From contig CAZMBE010000006.1 in NCBI GenBank assembly GCA_964564625.1, positions 60,424-124,423 on the forward strand: a stretch of DNA of 64,000 nt, read 5' to 3'. Both the position numbers and the translations under genes were made by a program. This DNA is from UBA2185 sp964564625. Lineage in GTDB: Bacteria > Desulfobacterota > Syntrophia > Syntrophales > UBA2185. Each line of letters begins with the position of its first letter. Positions within the stretch are counted from its first letter, which is position 1. Shown here in pieces: positions 1 through 8,464 of this stretch. Below the pieces are notes generated by a model. The model made no database searches. It saw only the letters and a program-made list of their open reading frames with translations, and was not told the origin of the DNA.

Positions 1-2
1 TC

Positions 3-146
3 CAGACCTTGACAAGAGCAACGACGCTTCATGATTTCGTCGATTCCGAAGAAGAAGTAAGGAAAGCAGTTTTCCGCTGCCTGAAAAAAGTCAATCTGGA
101 TAAGAGGGTGAGGCTCCTCGGCGTAAGGGCCAGTAATTTTAGTTGA
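3..146 (+). CDS. dinB: DNA polymerase IV (DinB), C-terminal end only
   Basis: The window opens inside a reading frame whose last 47 residues match the little-finger domain of Y-family DNA polymerase IV. It starts QTLTRATTL and ends with the typical VRLLGV motif just before the TGA stop. The enzyme is an error-prone translesion polymerase acting at stalled forks. Only the C-terminal tip is visible, so the catalytic residues cannot be checked. The assignment rests on the two short motifs and their spacing from the stop codon. Confidence 0.7.
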   Translation, partial: QTLTRATTLHDFVDSEEEVRKAVFRCLKKVNLDKRVRLLGVRASNFS

Positions 147-401
147 TAAAGTTTATTGCCTCCTGCCAATCATTCTGGCTTTCTATTTATAAATAAAATT
201 CTGAATGCGGGAAAGGAGTGAGTGAAGATTACCAATTGAACTTTTGAAGATATCTTCAATTTATAGTAAAAGCTTCCGGGAAATTCTTTTCATGATTTCA
301 TCAACTTGAAATAATCGATTCAAAAAGAGAATAGAACCGTCTTGAATATAGCATGTTTGGGCGACACCTGTCGGACAGTTCCTGCTTATGACACGTATGA
401 C

Positions 402-773
402 TTACTGATAGTGCATCTTCGTCTTGCTCGATGTCTGGCATTTGATATCGCAAACCACATTCTTCTTGAAGTGGATATCGACCAAGGTGGTTTCCGATTT
501 CCACTCGGAACCGACACCTACGAGAGAGGTGAAAACACCCGCTCCCGTTATATTCTTATCCATATAGGCATACTTCCATATCTCGATTTCGTTCTTGGCG
601 TCGTATTCCGTATCTATTGGCTCGCTGCATACTCGCATGACATCTTCCTTGGTCGATTTTCCTATTATTATATTCTGCTTTACCGCTTCCACATCAATTC
701 TTTTTCCCGCCGTCGCACACGATAGAATGAATATGGACAAAACAATAACAATTGGAAGCCTCTTGTACATCAT
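402..773 (-). CDS. BamE/SmpA-like small outer-membrane lipoprotein
   Basis: A 123-residue protein begins with a lipoprotein signal: a short basic start, a hydrophobic stretch, and the lipobox LSCA with the Cys at about residue 19. The mature part contains IIIGKSTKEDVMRVCSEP, which resembles the start of the SmpA/OmlA/BamE fold (G-x-[ST]-[KR]-x-[DE]-V). This suggests a lipid-anchored periplasmic protein of that fold. True BamE acts in the Bam outer-membrane assembly complex, but stand-alone SmpA-like lipoproteins are common, so the specific role is unknown. A second small lipoprotein lies just upstream on the same strand. Confidence 0.6.
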   Translation of the reverse strand: MMYKRLPIVIVLSIFILSCATAGKRIDVEAVKQNIIIGKSTKEDVMRVCSEPIDTEYDAKNEIEIWKYAYMDKNITGAGVFTSLVGVGSEWKSETTLVDIHFKKNVVCDIKCQTSSKTKMHYQ

Positions 774-857
774 GGTTTCCCTCCTCCAATGGTCTTTTCT
801 TCCCGCCTAACCCATGAGATGCATCTCACATGAGCCATGACCTTTAGTTTCCCGCCC

Positions 858-1052
858 CTACTCATATAAATCCTGGTGCTTCAAATGAATGGGGGGCATT
901 TTCTCAGGGACCTGGGTAATGCATTCTTTATATAGTTGCTTGACCTTTCCGTCCTCTCCATATCGATATTCCTCGTAACATTTCTGAACGGTCACGGGAG
1001 CACAGGAACCAAAAAACAGGACACACAACAGTAGAATACAACATCGTTTCAT
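858..1052 (-). CDS. small lipoprotein of unknown function
   Basis: A 64-residue protein starting MKRCCILLL with a lipobox GSCAP. The mature part is short and rich in charged residues and Tyr. The start was chosen because AAGGAG lies nine bases upstream; a longer frame to 1103 has no ribosome binding site and would put an odd extension before the signal peptide. It lies between the BamE-like lipoprotein and the caspase lipoprotein, all on the same strand, so the three may be co-transcribed. No family was recognised. Confidence 0.55.
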   Translation of the reverse strand: MKRCCILLLCVLFFGSCAPVTVQKCYEEYRYGEDGKVKQLYKECITQVPEKMPPIHLKHQDLYE

Positions 1053-1212
1053 CAGACATTTCTCCTTATATAGTTTATTGGATGCATCGATGGACAACAA
1101 CACTACTGAAAACGTAAAAAAATACCCGTTCTGTTTTTACATTTTTTGCACTGCCACGAAAGAACTGTCTCATTCATCGACAAGATTCATTCCTTCAACG
1201 GCTATATCAACG

Positions 1213-2586
1213 TCATTGGCCGATACTTAATGCCGGGTCAAACTTACCCGATACGGTTGGTGACTGTGCATTGCCTGTCTCCCTCCTGACCTGTTCGGAC
1301 AGATAGGGGATCAGCTCTCCCAGGGTGACATGGCTATCCTTGTTATAGTCTGCATCGCCATTGAGACCCTTGAGGAGGAAATATGTGAAGACGCCGTGAC
1401 CTCCACCCCACTGCTGACCTTCCTGGGAAAACTGTCGCTCATCTGACGCGCTGATGACGGCGATGCCATCACCGATCTTGGAGAGATTCTGGATGCCAGA
1501 ACTTATGGGATTGATAGTGATGCCTCTCGTGGCGCGTCTGGCGACGTCGAAAGACTGTCCAATGCCTCCAGAATGGCACGCGTCTGCGATCACCACAACT
1601 TTCCGTGCCTTAATAAAACGTTTCAGGGCTGTTTCAATATCCCACATCGGGAATCCCGTTGTGGCCACATCATCATATTGGGCATCATAGGGCAGGAGAA
1701 AAAGATTTTGAGGGTAATCGGGGGACTGGGGGCTGCCGTGTCCGGCAAAATATATCATGACCGTATCTTCTTCGAGGGCTTGTCCTAACCAGTTAAAGAG
1801 GGCATTCCTGATATTTTGTGCCGTTGCCTTCGAATCAAGGAAAATCTTAACTCTGGATGGCGCATATCTCCCTCCTTTTTGTGAAACCAGCCACTTGTTG
1901 AATGCCCGTGCATCAGCGGCGGAGTATCGCAAGCCGGCAATCCGCGAGTCTTGGTACTTGGAGATTCCGATGATGACGGCCCATTTTTGCCCTTGCACGG
2001 GGAGATATCCTGCATCTCTCTTGCCTGCTTTTCCCTGGGTGGGTTCGGCTGACGAGACCTTTACCTGCGTTTCCATGTGGTCTATGCCCGTGTCCACAAG
2101 GGCAACCTCAACATCAACAAAGCCGTCATTGTCCGCGGTGGCTCCATAAAGTTCATTTATCCTGAAATAGAGAGTTCCCTCTTCCTTTGGTACGAGTCGA
2201 TACTCGTAGCCGATGCCGAACGGCTCACCGTTCTCACCGATCTTACCGATCAAGGCGCCGGCACTCCATTTTTTCACGATGACAAACATTTCCGGGCAGA
2301 TTGTACTGTGCGTCTCGACTCCGGACGGGCTTGTCCATCCGCATAAAATGCCGGCATGCCACCGACCTCGGGCAGAAATCTGATATGATGAGTTTTTTTG
2401 AACAATCACGCCGGAATTTTTCCATTCATTAGCCTTTGCATACACACGTGAGGACTTCTTCTGGATTTTCTGGTCCAGCGTGAACTGATCGACCTTTTCT
2501 GTGTACTTGAGCCCAGTGCATCCTGCCAGGATCATCAAGAACACATGAACTATAATTAGCGATTTCAAATTTGCCTGAAAATTCAT
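1213..2586 (-). CDS. lipoprotein caspase-family (C14) peptidase with N-terminal LecA-like domain
   Basis: A 457-residue protein starting MNFQANLKSL, preceded by GAGGAA at seven bases. The signal peptide ends in lipobox LAGC (Cys23), so the protein should be membrane anchored outside the cytoplasm. Residues about 55-165 resemble the PA-IL/LecA sugar-binding fold (LIGKIG, then GTLYFRIN and DNDGFVDVEV). Residues about 200-400 are a caspase domain, with KWAVIIGISKY as the first strand, catalytic His283 in YFAGHG and Cys337 in DACHSGG. Near the C-terminus is an EF-hand-like segment (NGDADYNKDSHVTLGEL), suggesting Ca2+ binding. Substrates are unknown. The caspase assignment is firm; the LecA-like call is from pattern only. 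Confidence 0.85.
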   Translation of the reverse strand: MNFQANLKSLIIVHVFLMILAGCTGLKYTEKVDQFTLDQKIQKKSSRVYAKANEWKNSGVIVQKNSSYQISARGRWHAGILCGWTSPSGVETHSTICPEMFVIVKKWSAGALIGKIGENGEPFGIGYEYRLVPKEEGTLYFRINELYGATADNDGFVDVEVALVDTGIDHMETQVKVSSAEPTQGKAGKRDAGYLPVQGQKWAVIIGISKYQDSRIAGLRYSAADARAFNKWLVSQKGGRYAPSRVKIFLDSKATAQNIRNALFNWLGQALEEDTVMIYFAGHGSPQSPDYPQNLFLLPYDAQYDDVATTGFPMWDIETALKRFIKARKVVVIADACHSGGIGQSFDVARRATRGITINPISSGIQNLSKIGDGIAVISASDERQFSQEGQQWGGGHGVFTYFLLKGLNGDADYNKDSHVTLGELIPYLSEQVRRETGNAQSPTVSGKFDPALSIGQ

Positions 2587-3185
2587 GAAAGATTCCTCGA
2601 ACGGCATCTCCAGCAAATAAAAACCCGCTCTCTTCTGAGATACGGAGTTTCAATAATCTTTTCATGGCACCAACATTACCAACAAGTTCTGATTCATTGT
2701 TAACCTTTTGACGAAGCCCTATGGGCAAATGCTTCTTTTTCTGCTCCAAATTCTACGAAAAGTCAAGAGACAAATTTCTTTGATAACCACTTGAAGGGAT
2801 ACATATCTGTCAGAATAACCAGATGCCTGGCTGCAGGTAGGAGTCAGTTGATTTTATCCTTTCAGAAATTTCGCGAGATGGTCACCAGAAGAATTGTTCC
2901 ATCTTGGTCTCCGTCCCCGGATTCAAAATGGGGGATGGGCTGTGGCGCAGCTCGCCAGCATCGCTACGAACCCGACGGAGCCCTATCGGATCAGCTCTTC
3001 CGTGTGGACGATCTTACAGGTCTTTTTACACATTTCCAAAAGAATCCATAATGATAAATTTGAATAGCATTATGACTTGGATTGTGCTATTTGCACACCT
3101 GCCGCAGGACAGATGTTTTTTTGTGATCTTGGCTGAACGGGAGAAAACAAACGATGCAAGTGCACAAAAAGATAAAGGCACATAA
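2587..3185. other. 600 bp without a convincing gene
   Basis: No reading frame here has both a ribosome binding site and recognisable protein character. The stretch ends in an intrinsic terminator pointing right, which implies that some transcript, perhaps a small RNA or a long leader, ends there. Confidence 0.4.
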
Positions 3186-3212
3186 GCCTCTTCAAATAGA
3201 GGCATTTTTTTT
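3186..3212 (+). terminator. intrinsic terminator or attenuator before the small secreted protein gene
   Basis: GCCTCT and AGAGGC form a perfect 6-bp stem around a 6-base loop, followed by A and eight T. It lies about 30 bases ahead of the next start codon with no obvious gene upstream on this strand. It could end a small RNA or act as an attenuator in the leader of the following gene. Confidence 0.65.
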
Positions 3213-3242
3213 GCGAAACATTTTCACAATAAGGAGGCAACT

Positions 3243-3635
3243 ATGATGTTCGTAGGCAAGAGAATGGTGTCATTTCTCACCGTGGTGTGCCTGCTGTGTG
3301 CCGCCTCAATCGCCCATGCGGATGCAGCCGCCGTAGCCAGGAGTATTGCCGAGTTCAAGGTGGCCTCCCAGGAGTTGGTCAGGCTGTATACGGGTGCCAG
3401 GGACGAAGCGTCAGCAAAGGCCACGGAGGCACAGATCAATGCGGCATCCAAGCGGCAGAAAGCGGCCGAGAGTTCATTGAACGCGGCGATACAGAAACTT
3501 GATCCCAATAAACAGGGAAGTGGCAAGATGATTGAAAAGGTGTTCATGGAGATGCAGGCTGCCAACGAAGCTGTTTCGGCAGCACATTTAAAGGCCATGG
3601 AAAATCAGGCGGTCGCCAAGGCACAGAAAAAGTAG
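3243..3635 (+). CDS. small secreted Ala-rich helical protein
   Basis: A 130-residue protein with a strong AAGGAGG site upstream of ATG. Residues 1-26 form a Sec signal peptide ending AHA, before DAAAVARS. The mature protein is rich in Ala, Lys, Glu and Gln with the heptad-like character of a coiled coil, and has no Cys. No family was recognised. It lies 107 bases upstream of the large Cys-rich lectin protein on the same strand, so a shared role at the cell surface is possible but unproven. Confidence 0.6.
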   Translation: MMFVGKRMVSFLTVVCLLCAASIAHADAAAVARSIAEFKVASQELVRLYTGARDEASAKATEAQINAASKRQKAAESSLNAAIQKLDPNKQGSGKMIEKVFMEMQAANEAVSAAHLKAMENQAVAKAQKK

Positions 3636-3742
3636 CTCTCTAGACAATATGCACCAGCGGTCGGCAACGTGCAATAAGGAAACGATATGAACCGCAGTTG
3701 CCGTTCTTAACCGAATAACAATTTTGCTCGAAAGGAGCTGAC

Positions 3743-5965
3743 ATGAATCGATTTGATTACAACACGTGCGGTGATATACTGTATTACCTGACATGGTGCC
3801 TCCGCTCAGTAATGATCATTGCCGTTGTCATGATGGGGTCTATTGAGTATGCAGAAGGAGCTCTGCAGTCTGCTCTTTCTTCCGGCGATCTTCAAAAAGT
3901 GTCGTCGTGGATTGCAAATGAAACCTCCCATCACCACCAGCCATACTGCTGGAAGCGAAGTTACGGCCGCGGTGTGGGAAAGCCGATGAAGTGCAAGGCA
4001 GGGGAAGCGTATGATGCCGGTTTGTGCTACACCCCGTGCCAGCCGGGTTACAAAGGTGTGGGCCCCGTGTGCTGGCAGAGTTGCGCGTCAGGGTTCAGGG
4101 ACGATGGCGCTTTCTGTGCCAAACCGAAACCGTACGGCCGCGGCGTTGGCTACCCCTGGAAATTTGGCGATAAGGCGTTCAGTTTAAATGGTGCGCGCGC
4201 GCGGTGTGCGAAAGCCCACCCGCAGGGCTGTGAAAAAAACGGGGAGATCATTTATCCCAAGTGCAAAGAGGGATTCCATCCGGTAGGGTGCTGCATTTGC
4301 TCGCCCGACTGTCCCCCGGGCCAGAGCGATATCGGCGTTTCCTGTGCAAAAAAAAGTTACGGGCGTGGCGTAGGCAGACCTGTGTCAACATGCCCGGCCG
4401 GGAAGGATAAAGATGCACTGCTGTGCTACACTCAATGCAAGAGCGGATATCACGGCGTAGGTCCGGTCTGCTGGCAGCATTGCCCTTCCGGGCGAGTCGA
4501 TTGCGGCGCCGGGTGCTCGACCAGTAAAAAATCCTGCGTGAAGGATACCGCCAAAATGGTCTATTCGCCGATAGCAGCCGCGGGGCAAACCGCTGCCTTG
4601 ATCGTGTCTGGCGGTACGAGCTCGGCCGCGACCGGAGCCGCCGGAGCTGCCAAAGCTGCCTCCAAGTATGCAAAGCTCAAGAAATTGTGGGAGAAGACCA
4701 AAGGTGCCAGGGAACTTGTCAAAGACGCCAAGAGAGCCGGTACGGTTGGCTATGAAACGTATAACACGACCAGTTTGTGGCTTAATGAATTTGTCGGCGA
4801 TTTTGAACACATGACCACAAAAAGTGTTGTCAGTGAATTGGAAAGGCGTTTTAAGGGCGACGCGCTGCTCTGGGTCAAGCGGCAGTATGCGATGAACCAC
4901 CTGACATTGATGTTAAAGGCTGACGGCATCGACACTGCCGAAAGTGTGTTGACAGCGGTTTCTGCATTTGATCCGACAGGAATAACAGGAGTCATCGACG
5001 CGTATGCAAATCCTAAATGCGCAACCGCTGAGCCCTTCCCGGTGGTTACATTGCTGCCCCCATATGGGCCGCCACTGCCCGCCCCTCCTCTGGCAGGGGG
5101 TCTCTATACCCTTGCGGCCCGTCATAGCAACAAGTGTCTTGACGTAGCCGAAGCAAGCGGCAAGAGCGGTGCCGATGCCCAGCAATGGGATTGCAACAAC
5201 GGAAACAACCAGAAATGGAACCTTGTTTCCAAGGGGGGAGACATCTATACACTCGCGGCGTTGCATAGCGGCAAGTGTCTTGACGTAGCCGGCTCGCGTA
5301 CTGACAACGGTGCCAATATCCTCCAGTGGGATTGCACCAGCAAAGATAACCAGAGCTGGCGGATCACCAAAGGAGCAGACGGTTCTTACCGCCTCACTGC
5401 ACGTCATAGTAACAAGTGCCTCGACGTGTCCGGCGCAAGCGGCAACAACGGCGCCGATGTCATTCAATGGGATTGCCACAGCGGAAACAACCAGAAATGG
5501 AATATTAGTCCATCAGCACCAGCCGCCCCGCCTCTTGCGGATGGGTTTTACACCCTCACGGTCCGTCATAGCGGCAAGTGTCTCGACGTGTCCGGCGCGA
5601 GTCGAAACAATGGAGCCAATGTTCTCCAATGGGATTGCCACAGTGGAAGCAACCAGAAGTGGCGCCTTGTTTGCAGAGGGGGAGATTCCTGCACGCTCTC
5701 GGCGTTACATAGCGGCAAGTGTCTCGACGTATCCGGCTCAAGCGTCAACAACGGCGCCAATGTCCTCCAGTGGGATTGCCATGGCAAAGATAACCAGACC
5801 TGGCGGATCACCAGAGAAGGAGACGGTTATTTCCGTATCACCGCCCGTCATAGCGGCAAGTGTCTCGACGTGTCCGGCGCGAGCGTCAACAGCGGCGCCA
5901 ATGCTCTCCAATGGGATTGCCACAACGGAAACAACCAGAAATGGAAGCTTAACAGGACCAATTAG
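3743..5965 (+). CDS. secreted Cys-rich protein with two ricin-type beta-trefoil lectin domains
   Basis: A 740-residue protein with AAAGGAG before the ATG and a hydrophobic export segment at about residues 18-40. Residues about 65-265 are Cys-rich and contain three copies of a YGRGVG motif, each followed by Cys-spaced repeats such as CYTPCQPGYKGVGPVCW. Residues about 280-320 are a Gly/Ala-rich, possibly membrane-active segment, followed by a charged helical region to about 440. Residues 452-740 are six ricin-B repeats (KCLDV, then QWDC, then NQKW) forming two trefoils, each introduced by a PAPPLA(G/D)G-like linker. The lectin part should bind sugars. The overall plan resembles a secreted toxin or adhesin, but no catalytic domain is visible. 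Confidence 0.75.
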   Translation: MNRFDYNTCGDILYYLTWCLRSVMIIAVVMMGSIEYAEGALQSALSSGDLQKVSSWIANETSHHHQPYCWKRSYGRGVGKPMKCKAGEAYDAGLCYTPCQPGYKGVGPVCWQSCASGFRDDGAFCAKPKPYGRGVGYPWKFGDKAFSLNGARARCAKAHPQGCEKNGEIIYPKCKEGFHPVGCCICSPDCPPGQSDIGVSCAKKSYGRGVGRPVSTCPAGKDKDALLCYTQCKSGYHGVGPVCWQHCPSGRVDCGAGCSTSKKSCVKDTAKMVYSPIAAAGQTAALIVSGGTSSAATGAAGAAKAASKYAKLKKLWEKTKGARELVKDAKRAGTVGYETYNTTSLWLNEFVGDFEHMTTKSVVSELERRFKGDALLWVKRQYAMNHLTLMLKADGIDTAESVLTAVSAFDPTGITGVIDAYANPKCATAEPFPVVTLLPPYGPPLPAPPLAGGLYTLAARHSNKCLDVAEASGKSGADAQQWDCNNGNNQKWNLVSKGGDIYTLAALHSGKCLDVAGSRTDNGANILQWDCTSKDNQSWRITKGADGSYRLTARHSNKCLDVSGASGNNGADVIQWDCHSGNNQKWNISPSAPAAPPLADGFYTLTVRHSGKCLDVSGASRNNGANVLQWDCHSGSNQKWRLVCRGGDSCTLSALHSGKCLDVSGSSVNNGANVLQWDCHGKDNQTWRITREGDGYFRITARHSGKCLDVSGASVNSGANALQWDCHNGNNQKWKLNRTN
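5083..5962 (+). repeat. tandem duplication encoding two beta-trefoils (six lectin repeats)
   Basis: The DNA for the six QxW lectin units is nearly repeated. The segments around 5100-5510 and 5525-5960 share long near-identical blocks, e.g. the coding for SGKCLDV and QWDCHSG. This points to a recent internal duplication of a three-unit trefoil. Confidence 0.75.
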
Positions 5966-6197
5966 TTCAGTTTTATCAGTCCCTGCGGTCGACGATAAAG
6001 TGAAATGGAAGGCCCATTCCGGGGCATAAGGTAATTGTGCTAAGGAGTTTCCAGATTCCGGTAAAGAAATTGGGGCTGATGATAGATCTTTTTGGTCGAT
6101 GTGACTGTCAGGACGATCCTTCTCTCTTCGGACGGAAGGAACATCCGCATAGTTCAGCCAACTAAGGATCTGTTACGAAGCAACAATGACAATATGA

Positions 6198-6431
6198 CGC
6201 GTAGATTTGGGTCATATCAACGAAACTGGTTATGCATCCATGAACATCACAATGGATCGTTATGGTCATTTGTTCAATGACCTGGATTTTACAAAGCGAC
6301 AAGTCGATATCCTTGAAACTTCCTTCCAGTCCGTTAGAAATCGGTTAGAAAAGGGCAAAAAAGAAGGGGTTGAAGCACATGAACACTTCGCTAACCCCTT
6401 GAATTTCCATGGTGCCGAAGCCCGGACTTGA
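6198..6431 (+). pseudogene. remnant of a phage-type tyrosine integrase (C-terminus)
   Basis: The frame encodes LGHINETGYASMNITMDRY followed by GHLF, which matches the end of tyrosine recombinases (LGHSS...TMDRYGHLF with the catalytic Tyr). The preceding in-frame codon block ends in a stop (TGA at 6195-6197), and the His/Arg part of the active site is absent. This is therefore the last fragment of an integrase gene. The frame runs into the 3' end of the tRNA-Leu gene, the usual attachment position for integrating elements. It is read as a scar of a decayed island. Confidence 0.6.
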
Positions 6432-6496
6432 ACCGGGACGGAGTTGCCCCCACTAGACCCTGAACCTAGCGCGTCTACCAATTCCGCCACTTCGGC
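6410..6496 (-). tRNA. tRNA-Leu (anticodon CAG)
   Basis: An 87-base class II tRNA. The acceptor stem GCCGAAG pairs with CTTCGGC, the D-arm contains GGCGGAATTGGTAGACGC, the anticodon stem is CTAGG/TCTAG with loop TTCAGGG (anticodon CAG), there is a long variable arm, and the T-arm is CCCGG TTCAAGT CCGGG. The CCA end is encoded. The 3' end abuts the integrase remnant. Confidence 0.95.
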
Positions 6497-6617
6497 ACTG
6501 TGCCATTAACGTTGGTTGTCTACACTGAGACGGAGATCATTGTCAAGAAAAAATGGACTTGAAATTAACTCCATTAATGCTATGTTAACGCGGTAATTCG
6601 GAAGGGCGTATCGCAGG

Positions 6618-7550
6618 ATGAAAGTTATTAGAGGTTTAGAGGAAATACCGCAGGAATTCCGGGATGCCCATATAACAATAGGCAATTACGACGGCGTCCA
6701 CCTTGGTCACATCCCTATTCTTAAAAAAATTATCGAGGAAGCCCATAGGGAAAACCGGAAGGCTCTCGTGATAACTTTTGACCCGCACCCGAAAAAGGTG
6801 CTGCATCCGGATATCAGCCCTTTTTATTTGATTACTACTCTCGAAGAGAAAATACAGCTTCTCGAGGATGTAGGAATCGATGGCGTCATCCTTATCCCCT
6901 TTAACCTCGAATTTTCTAAAATAAGTGCCGAAGCATTTGTAAATCATATTCTCTGGCATAAACTTCATATCAGGAAAATCTTCGTCGGTCATGACTATTC
7001 CTTTGGTAAAAATAAAGTGGGGAACGCAACATTTCTTACCAATAAAGGGAAAAAGCTTGGTTTTGAGGTTGATGTTTTCAGTGCGGTAAAATTCGGTGAT
7101 GAGACAATAAGCAGTACCCGCTTGAGATACGCCATTCTTAACGGGAATATAAAGATGGCGATGCGCCTTTTGGGAAGGCCATACAATGTCAGCGGTATAG
7201 TGATCCCGGGTAAAAGTCGGGGCAGCACCCTTGGAATTCCGACGGCGAATATGAAACCGGACAAAGAACTTATTCCTGCCGAAGGCGTGTATGCCGTCAT
7301 TGTCCTTCTGGAGGGTAACCGTTACCAGGGCGTCTTGAACATAGGATATAATCCTACCTTCTCTGATAGTGAGCGTTCTATAGAGGTGTTTATCCTTGAT
7401 TTCAGCGGAAACATCTATGGGAAAAGATTAAGCGTGTTTTTCATCGACAGAATCAGAGATGAAATCAAGTTCGATACCCCGGAACAGTTGGTGGGGCAAA
7501 TCAGGAAAGACATCGATCAGGCACTGATAATACTGAAGCCGTATTTTTGA
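6618..7550 (+). CDS. ribF: bifunctional riboflavin kinase / FAD synthetase
   Basis: A 310-residue protein of the usual RibF length. The N-terminal FMN adenylyltransferase domain has the nucleotidyl-transferase motif TIGNYDGVHLGH (residues 20-31) and ISSTRLRYAI at about residue 160. The C-terminal flavokinase domain begins at about residue 185 with GKSRGSTLGIPTANM. It makes FMN and then FAD from riboflavin in the cytoplasm. It stands alone, 120 bases beyond the tRNA, and is followed on the same strand by the endonuclease V gene. No FMN riboswitch is visible upstream. Confidence 0.95.
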   Translation: MKVIRGLEEIPQEFRDAHITIGNYDGVHLGHIPILKKIIEEAHRENRKALVITFDPHPKKVLHPDISPFYLITTLEEKIQLLEDVGIDGVILIPFNLEFSKISAEAFVNHILWHKLHIRKIFVGHDYSFGKNKVGNATFLTNKGKKLGFEVDVFSAVKFGDETISSTRLRYAILNGNIKMAMRLLGRPYNVSGIVIPGKSRGSTLGIPTANMKPDKELIPAEGVYAVIVLLEGNRYQGVLNIGYNPTFSDSERSIEVFILDFSGNIYGKRLSVFFIDRIRDEIKFDTPEQLVGQIRKDIDQALIILKPYF

Positions 7551-7613
7551 TAATAGATTTCTCAGTCACTCCGTTTAAATTTTGCAAACATCAATTAGTT
7601 TTTCCCTTCCATC

Positions 7614-8318
7614 ATGAAGATTCAACAACTCCACCACTGGGATGTCACATACAGAGAAGCAGTCAGTATTCAGCATGGCCTCAAAGAAAAACTGGTTCTC
7701 CATGATGAGAATTTTCCTGAACAGATTACCACCATCGCCGGCGCTGATATATCCTATTCAAAGCAGAGTGACCTGTTTTTTGCAGCCGCAGTTCTGCTGG
7801 CCTACCCGGCTATGGAAATCATAGAAGAGACCTGCGTCACCAAAAGGACACCCTTTCCGTACGTCCCGGGGCTTCTCAGTTTCCGGGAAGGTCCGGCTGT
7901 TCTGGAAGCCTTTGTGAAGCTCCAGAGTGTCCCCGATGTCGTTATTTTTGATGGCCAGGGAATTGCCCATCCGCGGGGCATGGGCCTCGCATCACACATG
8001 GGGTTGTTTTTGGACGTGCCTTCCATCGGCTGTGCCAAAAAAAGGCTCGTGGGTGTGCATGGCGAAGTTGGCCATGTGGTTGGAGATTACGCGGATCTCC
8101 TTCTTGACGATCACGTGGTGGGAGCTGCTGTCCGTACCAAGAACAAGGTAAAACCGGTATTCATATCACCGGGGCATAAAATCGGAACGCGAAGAGCGAT
8201 TGAGGTGGTTCTTTCCTGCTGCAGGGGCTATAGACTTCCTGAACCGGTCAGACAGGCGCATATGACTGTAAACAGAAAGCGCCTGGAGGGTGTCAGTCTT
8301 GATGATTTTATTACATAG
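7614..8318 (+). CDS. nfi: endonuclease V (deoxyinosine repair)
   Basis: A 234-residue protein matching the endonuclease V family over its whole length. Metal-binding Asp lies in TIAGADISYS, and the family signatures PYVPGLLSFREGPA and VIFDGQGIAHPRGMGLASH follow. The enzyme nicks DNA near deoxyinosine and related deaminated bases, starting excision repair. It lies 63 bases after ribF and may be co-transcribed with it. Confidence 0.95.
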   Translation: MKIQQLHHWDVTYREAVSIQHGLKEKLVLHDENFPEQITTIAGADISYSKQSDLFFAAAVLLAYPAMEIIEETCVTKRTPFPYVPGLLSFREGPAVLEAFVKLQSVPDVVIFDGQGIAHPRGMGLASHMGLFLDVPSIGCAKKRLVGVHGEVGHVVGDYADLLLDDHVVGAAVRTKNKVKPVFISPGHKIGTRRAIEVVLSCCRGYRLPEPVRQAHMTVNRKRLEGVSLDDFIT

Positions 8319-8464
8319 CAGAAAACTGGATTTGAATAGATGAAGCCGGGAAAATTATACGACGAGGTAAGGCGCACGAGTTGTGAGGAATGAGTCCTAC
8401 ACTTACCTGCGTCGCAGTGATCATGGGAGATGCATACGATAGCTACGGACTTTTTTTGGGGCCG

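Noticed and set aside
5310..6029. Long Thr/Ala/Pro-rich frame inside the lectin gene
   Set aside because: It arises because the lectin repeats are repeated DNA, giving an open shifted frame; the in-phase lectin reading is clearly real.
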